From contig OU612066.1 of assembly GCA_914767715.1 (NCBI GenBank), positions 35,316,283 through 35,380,282 of the forward strand: DNA of 64,000 nucleotides, in the 5' to 3' direction. The stretch comes from Membranipora membranacea (taxonomy: Eukaryota > Bryozoa > Gymnolaemata > Cheilostomatida > Membraniporidae). Each line of letters opens with the position of its first letter. The first letter of the stretch is position 1. The notes under the pieces were generated by a model. It was given only the letters and a program-made list of their open reading frames with translations, did not search any database and was not told the origin of the DNA. Shown here piece by piece: positions 1 through 11,582 of the stretch. Made by a program: the position numbers and the translations under genes.

Positions 1-516
1 CGTTATTGTCAATGCTACATGATAAAGAAATAATGATTGCTAATCAATTATTAGGTCATCGCAAGTCTTTGAATTCGATCAACCATGAGCGTATGTCAAG
101 CTTGCAGGTAGAAGGGTGAGGTACTTTTATCAGGATGAATAATTACTATAATAACACCACTAATTTTAATCAAATGAATGATAATAGACAAACTGCAGAC
201 AAATAACTTTCAGCACCTGTGGGAGCATCAGCAGTATGATCTAGCTTTCGTCTTTTCCAGTCTTTTTCACCTTCATGCGCCATCTCACCTATTTATCACC
301 TATTTAAAAATATGAAAGAATCCACCATAATCTGTGTGACGAAATCAAAGTTTGATTGTGATATAGGCAATATGCTAGTGACATCATACAATATGGAATT
401 GAAATGATGCTGCTGATGCATAGGCAAACTGTTCATGTACATCATGGCAATGCAGAAGAGGGATGAACTATATAAATTATCAAATAAATAATTCATGGCA
501 GCATGGCAGTCCATAG

Positions 517-584
517 TGACATCTCGAGATGATACAACTCCAGTTGTAGGCAGTCAAATTGAGATATTTCATCTTGAGATGTCA
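517..584. repeat. Short inverted repeat (hairpin)
   Basis: Two 16-base arms, 517-532 and 569-584, are reverse complements with one mismatch (tgacatctcgagatga against its partner), separated by 36 bases. It may be a foldback element or its end. No target-site duplication is visible. Confidence 0.45.
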
Positions 585-773
585 TTAAGGGCGGCCATAA
601 ATAATTCTTAGAATGACATTATTACGCAATTAAGACTCCAGCTGAACTCCCTTACTCAAGGTCAAATAATTACAAACTTAATTATAAACTCCAACTGGAT
701 CATCTATTTTATGTGTGCTGATTTCTATTTCTGTCCTTCACATAATATTTATGATATCTTGAATATTAATGAA

Positions 774-875
774 GGGGCAATATGAACATGCCATACTTGC
801 ATGTCCATATTTGTAAAGGCATCCGGGGCAATATGAACATACCACACTTGCATGTCCATATTTGTAAAGGCATCC
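774..875. repeat. 51-bp tandem duplication
   Basis: Two adjacent units (774-824 and 825-875), each beginning ggggcaatatgaaca and ending aaggcatcc, differ at a few positions only. Confidence 0.85.
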
Positions 876-1479
876 GAATCAATGAGTGATTTTTAATAAT
901 ACAGTACAGCCAGTCTTGATGTGATCTATGAACGTTGTCCACTCCCATACCCAACCAACAAAGTATGACAAGACTGGTATCATTACAAAATAAAGTACGG
1001 TTGTGAAATACCCTTAACCAGTGGTTCCTACATATTGTAGCAGCGGGTGGATTGTGTATTCCCACAAAGGAGTTTAGCAAAAGTGGAGAACTGAGGCTAC
1101 CACACACGTGCCCCAACCATCGACCCAACCAACCACCCAACATGTAATCAGACAGGTAAACTTTGCCTACCATTGTGCTCCTTTGTTCATCAAACAAAAG
1201 GCCTTTTGTTATACAAGTCTCATAGGTGTCTTGGGACATGTTTGATGACAGACTCCCAGACATAGGCCCCCAGGGCCTATCCAACAGGGTCTTTTAGAAG
1301 AACTGCTAGTAGTTTATTTTGTAATGATATGCAGTCTGCTGTCACTCATCAAGATACATATATCTTGCAAATATTCATACTGTTCTCACTGAGCAAAAAT
1401 AGGTGTTGGTGACGGATGTGATAAGGTGTTGATATAATGTTAACTGTATTATTATGATATAATAATAAATAATGCTGAA

Positions 1480-3470
1480 AAATTCAGGGGTCATATGAGC
1501 GTAACATGTGACAAACTCTCCCAAATGAACGATGTTGAGAAAATGTGGGATAATTTCTCTACCACCTTTAGGGAGGCTATTGAACTTTCAGTCCCGAAGC
1601 AAACAGTGAAAATAAGAAGGGAGGACCAGCCCCCCTGGTTCAACCGAAAGGTCGAAAAGCTCCACAACACACAACAAGCTCTCTATAAGAAATTCAAGGA
1701 TACCGGAAATCCCTATTTTGCTCAAAGGCACAGAGCAAAGGCGTGAAAACAAAAAGGCTTTCAGGCAAATCAAGCGTGATTATATAGAGGATAAGATCTG
1801 CAAACCACTTGAAAAGGGTAATAGCAAGCCTTTCTACAAGCACCTACGACAGAAGCAAGAATGCCAGCACCCACTAGCAACTATCAAACTCAAAAATGGC
1901 ACACTAGTATCAGACAGTCTCAAATGTGCTGAAACTATGAATGAATACTTCCAGAGCCAGTTCTGTACAAGTGAAAGTATAGTAAAAAGTAGTAGGCCTT
2001 CCATTTCTTCTGACTGATAACTGTTCCATCAAAATTCAGCCTGAAGGGATCAAAAAACTGATACACGATCTGAAAAACAATAAGTCCCCTGGGCCTGATC
2101 AAATCAGAAAGTGTGAGCTACTTGTGGATCCTGTCATGGTGGCCAAATGTCTAGCATACATATTTCAGGCATCAATAGACACCGGTGTGCTGCCGACACG
2201 ATGGAAAACTGCTTACGTTACGCCAATCCACAAAAAGGGTGCGCGGGAAGAGCCATCAAACTACCGTCCAATATCGCTGACATGCATACCATGCAAAATG
2301 CTTGAACATATTGTTCTACATTACCTCAACGAAAACCTAGACAGTATACTATATAACTGACAACACGGGTTTAGGAAAGGGCTCGGATGCGAAACCCGAT
2401 TGTGTGCCACGTACCATGATTTAGCCAAAGCTATAGAAAAAGGTTCCACTGTGCACGGGGTTATCCTAGACTTAATTCACTCATGCAAAAGATTCGGCGT
2501 ATTGACGGCATAAACCCAAACATTGTGAACTGGATCCAGAGTTTTCTTGCTCAGAGAAGCCAGAGGGTTGCAGTACGAGGAACACTATCACCAGATCTAT
2601 CAGTAACTTCAGGAGTGCCACAGGGCTCAGTGCTGGGGCCCACATCATTCCTGATATACATAAACGATTTACCAGAAGTTTCTATGTGTGGAGTGAGTTT
2701 GTATGCTGACGATACCCTTCTTTACTCAGAGATGAACAATGATGGAGATAGGTTCCGCTTCCAGGCAAATATTAACGCGTTGCACAAATGGTCTGGCGAG
2801 TGGAAAATGCCGTTCAACACTGATAAGTGTGAAGTTATCACATTTAGCAAAGGATCAACAGCAGCTCTGCAGTACTCCCTCGGAAATAGTCCTCTTGAAT
2901 GTGTTGACCAAACCAAGTACCTCAGCATACAAATGCAATCAAACCTAAAGTGTATAGCGTCCAAAATAAAGAGCGCATCAAAAATTCACGGCTGTATAAA
3001 ATACTCTCTACATGAAGCGTCCGAGAGAGGCAAGTTGCTTGCATATACCGGTCTCTGCCGGCCAATCCTTGAGTATGGTGATACCCTTTGGGACCCATCT
3101 GACAATACTACCAGTGATGCTATAGAACATGTGCAATCCCAAACAGTGCGCTTTATCAAAAACATCAAAGGTAGACGCGGAGTAACTAAAGGGCGAGCAC
3201 AACCTGAACTAAAACCGCTAAAAGATAGGCGAAAATCACACAGGCTGTCCTTACTGATGAGAATACTCTCAGATGAAACCAGACACCAGACCCTTGCCTC
3301 AGCATATGATGAGCTGGTTAACAGTAGAATCCAAACAACTATGATAACACGAGCTGCTAACAGAGGGGAACCAACATAAATATATGCCTCGAGTCAGACG
3401 TATTACAACAGCTTCCTTCCGCGTAGTGTGAGCAGGGAGAATGGAAGGGGGAGGAGCCTGCACTCGATAG
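1480..3470 (+). mobile_element. Degenerate LINE, reverse-transcriptase part
   Basis: Translation in shifting frames gives the second half of a CR1/Jockey-type LINE polyprotein. Pieces are at about 1495-1746, 1718-2017, 2124-2360 and 2483-3379. Visible RT blocks are YVTPIHKKG..NYRPISLTC (about 2214-2284), FRKGLGCETRL (about 2371), GVPQGSVLGP (about 2614) and the catalytic LYADDTLLY (about 2698). Frames change at about 1740, and an in-frame stop follows 2358. The block around the first catalytic aspartate reads LDLIHSCKRFG instead of the usual LDFSKAFD pattern. The element therefore looks dead. The 5' part (endonuclease) is missing. The 3' limit near 3470 is a guess from a tail shared with the inverted fragment at 4190-4455. 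Confidence 0.85.
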
Positions 3471-4189
3471 GCCACACCTCTTTTTATAACATGATCTTAC
3501 TTACGTTTTGGAGTTGTGCCCTCACAACGAAACCACGATTAGTGAATGGAAAAGTGTGGGTTGACAACTTCTCAAGTGACAAATCTATGACTTTCCAATG
3601 GAAAGTTCAAAAATAAAATATCATTTTTGTTGTATTGTAGAAGGAAATTATTCTTTATTATTCTTCTTATGGCTGAAGAACACATGTGAAAGGGTAGTAA
3701 AACAATTCTTAGAGCTAAAAACAATCATCTTGATAAACAAATCTTACAGGGCAAGGTACCCATAATAGTATCAAGTTTTCGAGTTGTTTCATTGAGGAAA
3801 AGAAACTTAGCTTGTGAATCTGAATATTATTTCAGCACATGTGGTTAGGGGGTGTTGAGAGCTGTCCAACAATATCCCATTTACATAACTACTGTCACTA
3901 GAAGGCTGGGAATCTTACAGAATGTGGTGGTTTAAGGAGCGAAATATGTCGGCATGGGCCTTTCATTTATGATTAATGAGTGTTATTAGCACAATTGTGT
4001 TGTAATAACTTGTCCAGTACATAATTCAAGTGTTCTGGATTAGTTGGTGACAATAATTTTTAATGGATTGGTATATTTCATGGCTAAAACATAAAAAAAT
4101 GAGTGTGATGTATCTATTAAAATACTTATTTCAGCCGTAATCAACATCTATTCACCAGTACTTGTCTGTGATTGGCCAATACTACTAGT

Positions 4190-4455
4190 GCAAGCTCCTC
4201 CCCCTTCCATTCTCCCTGGTGTGAGGGATCTGAGGCTGGGGTCAAATAACACTCACTTCAATAAGCAGCTATCGCCCTTCAGTTACTCCGCGTCTACCTT
4301 TGATGTTTTTGATAAAGCGCAATGTTTGGGATTGCACATGTTCTATAGCATCACTGGTAGTATTGTCAGATGGGTCCCAAAGGGTATCACCATACTCAAG
4401 GATTGGCCGGCAGAGACCGGTATATGCAAGCAACTTGCCTCTCTCGGACGCTTCA
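4190..4455 (-). mobile_element. Inverted 3' fragment of the same LINE
   Basis: Read on the minus strand, 4262-4455 is nearly identical to plus-strand 3010-3190 of the LINE at 1480-3470. It contains the conserved block ending LEYGDTLWDPSDNTTSDA. 4190-4225 matches the element's tail (the ggagaatggaagggggagga segment near 3436). The sequence between these two parts differs, so the fragment is internally rearranged or 5'-truncated. It is a copy of the same subfamily in opposite orientation about 0.8 kb away. Confidence 0.85.
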
Positions 4456-4489
4456 TTACACTGACTAAACACTGACAAAAGAGGCACTC

Positions 4490-5152
4490 CCTGTTTGCAC
4501 CATTAGGTGATTTTGAGTGTTCTATATACTACGAGGTGAGTTACGAGGTGAGTTACATTGATTGTACATTGCCTGAACATTTTCTTGTATAAATAAATAA
4601 CTTATAACCAGTATTACACATTCCGTGAGCAGCAACTTAAACAATGGACTGTTTTAACATAAGATTGTATTTCCAACATCATGCCTGCACATATAGGCAA
4701 TTGTTTGTGGTTTTATTCTTAAAATTAAATCAAATAAGGATTTAACTAACTAGCTAACTACGTTATGATGATTATAAAAATGTGATTTTGAAAAAAAATG
4801 TGATGATGGACAGATAAAGCTGCAAACTTGAACGGCTGTTGAGTAACACAGCCAATCAACATGCATTATTTCGTTCAAGGGAATATAGTAGGCGGAGCTA
4901 GGGTGTGGTCAATCGAGTGATTTTTGAGTGAGCAGAAACAAAAGAAAGACAAATTTTATATTGAGGTGAGTTCTTTTTGCCATTATCAACACTGTCACAA
5001 GACATGTCTGTGTGTCAATATTGTAGGCATGGGCCCCTGGGACTTGCAAGCATGTACATGTCCAATTACCCAACACCACCAGAGGGTAATAACTTTTTGT
5101 ACTAAACACAGGCAGAGTTTTTTTGTGCCATTATATTATAATTGCTCAGCTG
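4490..5152. other. AT-rich intergenic stretch
   Basis: No gene recognised. Short open frames here have no familiar sequence. The stretch ends at the target-site duplication of the foldback element at 5162. Confidence 0.5.
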
Positions 5153-5161
5153 CTGTCACCC

Positions 5162-5227
5162 TAGCCTGTCTTAACAAGCTTTTATCGGTGGGTGACACCA
5201 CCGAACAAAGCTTGTTAAGACAGGCTA
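5162..5227. mobile_element. 66-bp foldback MITE with 9-bp TSD
   Basis: The element begins TAGCCTGTCTTAACAAGCTT and ends with the exact reverse complement of those 20 bases, around a small hairpin core. It is flanked on both sides by the identical 9-mer ctgtcaccc (5153-5161 and 5228-5236). The TAG...CTA ends and 9-bp duplication match the elements at 20107 and 24079. The 9-bp duplication resembles the Mutator-like class, but the superfamily is inference. Confidence 0.85.
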
Positions 5228-5490
5228 CTGTCACCCCAACAAACTGAACAACAAGTTACTTTTTAACTACTCTGTTATCTGTAAACTTTCTAGAAAACCT
5301 CTTTAAACAAATAAATAAATAACTAGTTTGTCCCATAGTGGGAGTTGTCTCCTAAGGTGAAGACAGAAGACAACTCACTCTTGACTTGGAGCAACTCCTT
5401 GCTTGGAGTAGCTTGGGACCTGGACTGGATTGGAAACAAATTGGAGTGGAAATAAACTGGACTGGAAACGAACTGGATTGGAAACAACAT

Positions 5491-5558
5491 TGGACTGGAT
5501 ACAACACTGGACTGGATACAACACTGGACTGGATACAATACTGGACTGGATACAACAC
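5491..5558 (+). repeat. 17-bp tandem repeats in LINE leader
   Basis: Four consecutive units of tggactggatacaacac (5491, 5508, 5525 with one change, 5542), with degenerate copies upstream from about 5410. They lie directly before the LINE ORF. Such 5' repeats in LINEs can carry the internal promoter; that role is inference. Confidence 0.85.
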
Positions 5559-5604
5559 TGGACTGGAACTGGATCACCCTTAACAACATTGGACTGATCA
5601 CAAA

Positions 5605-8600
5605 ATGAAGATGATGCCCTCATCTACTGTAAAGAGACCGGCTGACAACAATATCACAGGAGATGACACAACCACATCAACAGTGTACTCTCTACCAGAA
5701 AACATCAGCAGCACATACCTCTGTGGAGCCTGCCACACACCAGTCAGCTGGGATGACAAAGGTGTGTTTTGTGATGAATGTCAGACTTGGTACCACATAT
5801 GCTGTGAGAACATACACTCAAAAGATTACAGCAAATTAAACCACAGCAGTGTTGCCTGGGCATGTGCAAACTGCAATTCTCAAAACTACAGTCGTATAAT
5901 GCAACCAAATACAGCACTTATACATACCTACAACAAGACAACATCAAACCTGCTAGAAAAAACTGGCGACAGCATCCAGTCACTAGACGAAGATGTGAGA
6001 CCAAAACACATATCATCACCAAAACAAAAGTCAAGACAACGACAAAAAGGTCAGCCACTAAGAATCATTAATGTAAACTGCCAGTCACTATCATCAAACA
6101 AGGCAGGTGCCTGGCGAAACCTACTTGACCGTACAGAACCAGATATTATTATCGCAACCGAGACCTGGCTCCATGACCAAGTCAGTGACGCTGAGCTCTC
6201 GCTCAACAACTACTCAGTATACAGGCGTGATAGACAAACTAAAGTAGGCGGTGGTGTCCTTATTGCCATCACAAATATCATCAGTTCCACTGTGATGACC
6301 ACACCCCCGCCCCCTAACAACACGAATGCCGAGATACTCTGGGCAAAAGCAAGGCTCCCTGGTCAGAAGGACCTACTCATTGGTGCCTGCTACCGCCCCA
6401 ATGTATCTGACAGAACAACAATACCTGCTCTCCAACACTGCATCGAGCAATTATTACTGAACCGTGACAAATCTATCATACTCGGTGGAGACTTCAACTT
6501 CCCTGGTTTTAACTGGAAGGATGAAGAAATAAAATCAAACTCTCCCTATGTAGGGCTGCATGAAGACTTCTTGGCACTACTCAACACTTTCAGCCTAACC
6601 CAGGTAGTGAAAGAACCAACAAGGGAAAGCAACATACTCGACCTTATCGCCACTAACATACCTGAACGCATTCTCAAAACAATAGTAATGCCAGGCATTA
6701 GTGATCATGATGCCGTCTTCACAGAACTATCACTCAAACTTAACCGGAAACCACAGGCACCAAGAACACTATGGCTCTACAAGCGTGCAGACTGGAAGGG
6801 CCTGAACGCACATCTCGAACCAATTGTAGAAGACATAAAAGAGAGGGAACTCCCTGTAAACCAGCTATGGGAAGAGATCAAAGCAGCCCTGCTCAGTGCA
6901 GCTAATAAGTTTATCCCTAAAAAGACGACAAAGAAGAGACAATCCAGACCATGGGTCTCAACTTCTCTAAAAAAAAAGCTTGACCTCCGTGACAGACTGT
7001 ACAAAGTTAGTAAGAAGTATGGTCACCTCAAAGTGGAACAACGATACCTACAGCTGAAGAGTGAGTGCCAGGGACTCCTCCGACAAGAACATAGAAGCTT
7101 TGTTGAAAACCTGCTTGAAAATGAATGCGACGACAACACAACTGCCAGCAAACGTTTCTGGGGCTATATCAAACACCAGAGGGCTGACACTGTAGGAATA
7201 AACACCCTGCGAAGCGGCTCAAGACTGCTTACCCAACCTACCGAGAAAGCAGAAGCTCTAAACCGCCAATTCAAATCAGTATTCAGCCCCATAGACCCAG
7301 ACACCAGCAACAAACCACGTGAATACAGCAAGTCGATGTCAAGTATCAAAGTCAATACCAACGGCGTACTGGCACAGCTTACCAAACTGAAGATCAACAA
7401 AGCCAGCGGACCAGACGACTTGAGCCCACGCTTATTAAAAGAAACTGCCAACACCATCGCCGGCATATTAACACAACTATTCCAGAAGTCACTCGACCTT
7501 GCTATCATCCCCGATGACTGGAGGAAGGCGAATGTAACTCCTGTGTACAAAAAAGGAGATAAATACGACCCATCTAACTATCGACCTATCAGCTTAACGT
7601 GTATCACCAGCAAAATACTGGAGCACATTGTAACGAGTCAGATGATGGGATACCTCGAAAGAAATAACAAACTCGACTCCAAACAACATGGATTTCGTAG
7701 TAAAAGAAGCTGTGAAACTCAACTGCTAGAGCTGACCACAGAAGTATCACGCCACCTGGACCAACGAGAGGAAGTAGATGCTCTGATACTCGACTTCAGT
7801 AAAGCATTTGACAAGGTGACACACAGCAAACTGATAACTAAACTAGCCGACATCGGAGTAAACAGGCAGGTAACAAACTGGATAGAGGACTTCCTGAGGA
7901 ATAGAACCCAAGTTGTAGTAGTGGATGGCTTCCACTCCTCTCCATGCGGTGTTACCTCTGGAGTGCCTCAAGGATCAGTCATCGGTCCTGCTCTCTTCCT
8001 AGTTTACATAAACGACCTCCCTGACAGCATCAGAAGCAAGGTTAGACTCTTCGCTGACGACACTGTCATATACTCTACAACCGACAAGGCAGACGAACTT
8101 CAGAAAGACCTCGCTGCGCTTGAGAAATGGGAGAAAGAATGGGATATGAAGTTCAATCCCACCAAGTGCGAGCACATAAAGTTCAGCCGCAAACGAAAGA
8201 AGACCATCGACAACACCTATGTTCTCCACGGCATAATTATCCCCCAGGTAAATTCCACCAAGTACCTTGGAGTAAAACTGGAAAAGGATCTACGGTGGAA
8301 CACAAACACCAACTTCATATCAGCAAAGGCAGCCAGCAGACTAGGATTCGTCTCGAGGACTATCCCATTCACTCTTCCTCATCTACGAGAAAAAGCCTAT
8401 AAACAGCTGGTCCGTCCTGTACTTGAATATGCCAGCACTGTGTGGGATCCGACCTTGACCACCACCCAGAGCAACGCGCTAGAGGCTATCCAGAGAAAGG
8501 CAGCTAGGTTAGTAAACAACATCAGTAGGACTGACAGGACCACAAGCACAACGGAGCTACTATGCAAGATGAACTGGGAGAAGCTATCATCCAGGAGGGA

Positions 8601-8841
8601 GTCAAGAAGTCTTGGTCTATTCAGAGCAATGCACTTTAATGAGATTGCCACCACTATCACTGATTACATCTCCCCTCTCTCAGCTACATCTGGTTTTAGC
8701 AGGAGGCATGAAATGCAATATCACATCCCTCACTGTAACTCATTACACCACCAGAACAACTTCTTCATCAAAACAGCGAAGGCCTGGAACCAGCTACCTG
8801 TGAGCAGCAATCTCCTCGTGGCACCACCTGTGGCAGGCTAG
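5605..8841 (+). CDS. LINE polyprotein: PHD finger, endonuclease, reverse transcriptase
   Basis: This 1078-residue ORF encodes target-primed reverse transcription machinery. Residues about 38-92 form a C4HC3 PHD-type zinc finger (CGAC..CDEC..WYHICC..CANC). Residues about 155-375 are an apurinic-type endonuclease with the expected catalytic landmarks: NVNCQS, ATETW, GGDFNFPG at about 293 and SDHDAVF near 366. Residues about 590-900 are the reverse transcriptase: VYKKGD..NYRPISLTC, LDFSKAFDKV with the first catalytic Asp, SGVPQGSVIGP, and FADD at about 815. The C-terminal AWNQLP motif is typical of CR1/L2/Jockey LINEs. No stop or frameshift interrupts it. The first Met at 5605 follows the tandem-repeat leader. 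The PHD finger at the N terminus is a known feature of some animal LINE lineages. Confidence 0.93.
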   Translation: MKMMPSSTVKRPADNNITGDDTTTSTVYSLPENISSTYLCGACHTPVSWDDKGVFCDECQTWYHICCENIHSKDYSKLNHSSVAWACANCNSQNYSRIMQPNTALIHTYNKTTSNLLEKTGDSIQSLDEDVRPKHISSPKQKSRQRQKGQPLRIINVNCQSLSSNKAGAWRNLLDRTEPDIIIATETWLHDQVSDAELSLNNYSVYRRDRQTKVGGGVLIAITNIISSTVMTTPPPPNNTNAEILWAKARLPGQKDLLIGACYRPNVSDRTTIPALQHCIEQLLLNRDKSIILGGDFNFPGFNWKDEEIKSNSPYVGLHEDFLALLNTFSLTQVVKEPTRESNILDLIATNIPERILKTIVMPGISDHDAVFTELSLKLNRKPQAPRTLWLYKRADWKGLNAHLEPIVEDIKERELPVNQLWEEIKAALLSAANKFIPKKTTKKRQSRPWVSTSLKKKLDLRDRLYKVSKKYGHLKVEQRYLQLKSECQGLLRQEHRSFVENLLENECDDNTTASKRFWGYIKHQRADTVGINTLRSGSRLLTQPTEKAEALNRQFKSVFSPIDPDTSNKPREYSKSMSSIKVNTNGVLAQLTKLKINKASGPDDLSPRLLKETANTIAGILTQLFQKSLDLAIIPDDWRKANVTPVYKKGDKYDPSNYRPISLTCITSKILEHIVTSQMMGYLERNNKLDSKQHGFRSKRSCETQLLELTTEVSRHLDQREEVDALILDFSKAFDKVTHSKLITKLADIGVNRQVTNWIEDFLRNRTQVVVVDGFHSSPCGVTSGVPQGSVIGPALFLVYINDLPDSIRSKVRLFADDTVIYSTTDKADELQKDLAALEKWEKEWDMKFNPTKCEHIKFSRKRKKTIDNTYVLHGIIIPQVNSTKYLGVKLEKDLRWNTNTNFISAKAASRLGFVSRTIPFTLPHLREKAYKQLVRPVLEYASTVWDPTLTTTQSNALEAIQRKAARLVNNISRTDRTTSTTELLCKMNWEKLSSRRESRSLGLFRAMHFNEIATTITDYISPLSATSGFSRRHEMQYHIPHCNSLHHQNNFFIKTAKAWNQLPVSSNLLVAPPVAG

Positions 8842-9304
8842 ACTGGCATGACAGAGAATACCCGATGATCCCATGATACCGACGCGGAACGAAATATGGA
8901 GTAGACGATTATGCCATATCTCTAGGACCTTCAGAAGAAGTTGGAGATTACACTACAAGTAGCAAGTAAGTAGCAACTCCTTCATTACACTACCAACAAT
9001 AGGGAGGGAGTAATCACATTCTCCCTGATCACAGTTACTATGGACCAAGGAGGATTCCTTGCATAGAGAAGTCCTCAGACCTGCTCCCACTGCAAAACCT
9101 GGGCGTCCAAATATATCTTTCTGAATAAAAAAATATGGATCTTAAGAGAGTCATCATCAATTGGTCCAAAGACCAATTTTTGCAGTTTACCTTTTATCTT
9201 GTACTGGTGCTATATTGAATATTAGACAAAATCTAATAGCCATCATATATTACTTTGGAGTTGCCCCACCACACATAAATTAAGGCAACTCCCATTTTTA
9301 CATG

Positions 9305-9434
9305 TAGTTGGGATACAAAGGTATAAATAATATGACTCAGCCAGAAACCAGTCAGTCATATAACGGCAACCAGATAGTGCAGACTACTATCATATTTCGT
9401 ACTGAGGAATCATATTATACCTTTGTACCAACTA
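9305..9434. mobile_element. 130-bp TIR element (TAGTTGG...CCAACTA)
   Basis: The ends are inverted repeats of about 33 bases (tagttgggatacaaaggtat against its partner at the right end) with a few mismatches and indels. The TAG...CTA termini match the 9-bp-TSD foldback family. The flanks show no clear 9-bp duplication, so membership is tentative. Confidence 0.6.
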
Positions 9435-10124
9435 CATATATATATACATCATTACAATTATGGATCCAAACAAATCAACCAAAAACTTGTAGGACGCTAC
9501 AACAAAAACAGAAAATAAAAACCGACAGAAAAAGCAAAAGAAAATAAAGGAAGAAGGCAAGAATGGGATAGGGACTCTACTTATAACTGCTTACTGTACA
9601 ACATGTATACTCATGAGGACAGCTAGATTACTCATATGAGGATTATATTATTTGTAGAGTCACCCAGAAGGCTGGCGGCTAGTAGAGAGGACAATCCACT
9701 GATAGCTCTGTACTGAGAAGATCTTGCTTGAGCAAGTCAGACATTTGTAACAGTGATTTGAGGTGAGCCTGTTCTATCGATTGTATTGAGTTTAGGTATA
9801 GTATTGTATCGGTTATTCTAAAACCCCTTGGTTTCAGATATAACACTGGCAACAAAAACCTGGTTATAGCCGTTGCTCACACTGAGAGTTAGACAAGCTT
9901 TCTGAAAAAAATTCAAATGATTATCATGTCTAAAAGGTTCTAAATATAGAAAATCCCAACAAGGTGACAAATGGTTTGATTAAAGTTTCTTTTTTTATAT
10001 ATACTTTTTATTGGCATCAAAAGTCATCTCATTCGAAATGTTTTGCACTCAGTGCCAGAAAACAATTTTTTTATAACAAAAAAAGAGAAACAGAAGGGAA
10101 ATAATATCATATTTTTCACTGTAG
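9435..10124. other. PPCS upstream region
   Basis: No ORF of interest. The sequence ttgag/gtgagc near 9760 could be the donor of an untranslated first exon of PPCS, because the PPCS start ATG sits immediately after a splice acceptor (tttcactgtag/ATG at 10124/10125). Confidence 0.4.
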
Positions 10125-11250
10125 ATGGATTTAAAATCAGTGGCCGGTGATGATGTCCCTGAGAAGTACATGAAGAGGTGTCAGGAGGCTGAGAGTTTCA
10201 TCAGTCGAGCTCAGCACACAGACCACCCTGTAGTCCTGGTGACCTCTGGCGGTACGACAGTCCCTCTGGAGAGCCGCACTGTCAGATTTATTGATAACTT
10301 CAGCTCAGGAACTCGAGGATCTTCTTCAGCTGAGTATTTCCTTGAGGCCGGTTATTATGTCATATTTCTACACAGACACAAAACATACAAACCATATGAT
10401 AGACACTTTGCTAACATCTCATTCCTAGATATGGTTGATTCGGCTGATGGAGACTCTCTAGCTGTAAAGCAGCAATATGACTCAGACGTTCGCTCAATCT
10501 TAAATAAGAAGAGGATGTACAGTGACAAGCTGCACTTGTGTCAGTTTACTAGCGTCGCTGATTATCTGACATTGTTACGAGTTGTCTGCTCTTTCTTGAA
10601 GCCCCTCAGTAGTAGAGCTGCACTGTACTTAGCAGCGGCTGTATCTGACTTCTACATACCAGCCGAGGATCTGCCTGAGCACAAGATTCAGTCAGCTGAC
10701 GGCCCATTCAATCTACAGCTTCATCTGGTGCCCAAAATGCTCAAACCTCTAGTCAAAGACTGGGTACCAAATGCATACGTGATCTCATTCAAATTAGAGA
10801 CAGATCCAGACCTACTCATACCCAAGGCTAGTAAAGCTCTCCAGACTTACAATCACAGCTTAGTCATCGCTAACATCTTAGAGACAAGGCAGAAGGTGGG
10901 TGTGATTAATTATTACAAATTACGAAGTCTCATTTCTATGTAGAACATTACTGCGTGGTTACGCCAAAGCAAAAGAACTTTGATCATACTCTATTTGTCA
11001 CTTTATACTGGGAGGTTAAATTATTCCTATTATCTACACTGCATGCAAAAGGGCTATGTACTTATGATGATATAATGATAGCCTGTGATATTTTTCGTTG
11101 CAGGTCGTCTGGCTCGTGAAAAGAGTGGGAGAACCTCAGGAAATAAGGCTACATGATGATGCTCAGGAGATTGAGCTACTCATAGTACAAGCTGTTAAAG
11201 TTTTACATCATAAGTTCATAACATCTACTCCTGCCAATGTAACATCCTGA
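10125..11250 (+). CDS. PPCS: Phosphopantothenate-cysteine ligase
   Basis: This enzyme joins cysteine to 4'-phosphopantothenate, the second step of coenzyme A synthesis, in the cytosol. There are two exons, 10125-10895 and 11104-11250, with intron ends AAG/gtgggt and gttgcag/GTC in phase 0, giving 305 residues; the human enzyme is about 311. Hallmarks are [24 protein letters not shown] (nucleotide-binding glycine-rich segment), [29 protein letters not shown] and SFKLETD, all in family order. The start ATG lies at a splice acceptor, so a 5' untranslated exon is expected. The stop is 332 bases from the stop of the convergent SLC45 gene. The last ~50 coding bases are duplicated in inverted form near 30.35 kb. 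Confidence 0.95.
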
Positions 11251-11582
11251 AGTGAGAATGGTTCAAGGACCGGATCTAGATTAGTTGTCTCGGGAGAATT
11301 TCATTCCCTCCAAAACAGTTGTATTCTATTTTTCTTATTGTAAGGGGACAACCCTCAAGCCTCATAATGGTCCATTTTCTTACTTGCTAGTACAATCTTA
11401 ACTAGTCACATTCCAAATATTGAAATGAATTTTCATCTAATTTCTTATTGATTTTAAAAATAATGAATTTTATTCTGGCAAGGATTTATTAGATACTTTT
11501 TTTGGTACAGTGCAGTGAAATAAAAATATTGTTCAAGTATGATAGTAAATCTCATTGTTAGAAAGTATTCTTCGCAGGCAAA

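Larger units (their letters stand above)
1..1480. other. Non-coding flank, no gene recognised
   Basis: No coding region is convincing here. A minus-strand open frame at 766-1284 matches no family I know and runs through a tandem duplication, so I do not call it. The stretch holds one 51-bp tandem duplication and one short inverted repeat, listed separately, in otherwise AT-rich DNA. Confidence 0.6.
5380..9150 (+). mobile_element. Near-complete LINE (CR1/L2-like)
   Basis: The span includes a 5' leader with 17-bp tandem repeats (to 5604), one long ORF (5605-8841) and a 3' untranslated tail. The tail contains gaataaaaaaatatgg near 9122, which could mark or precede the end. No target-site duplication could be fixed, so both limits are approximate. 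The ORF is uninterrupted, which suggests a recent insertion. Confidence 0.7.

Noticed and set aside
766-1284. 172-residue minus-strand open frame
   Set aside because: It spans the 51-bp tandem duplication, has no domain or signal I recognise, and has no splice or promoter context.
4269-4487. Independent small gene on the minus strand
   Set aside because: Its sequence is the LINE fragment duplicated from 3010-3190.
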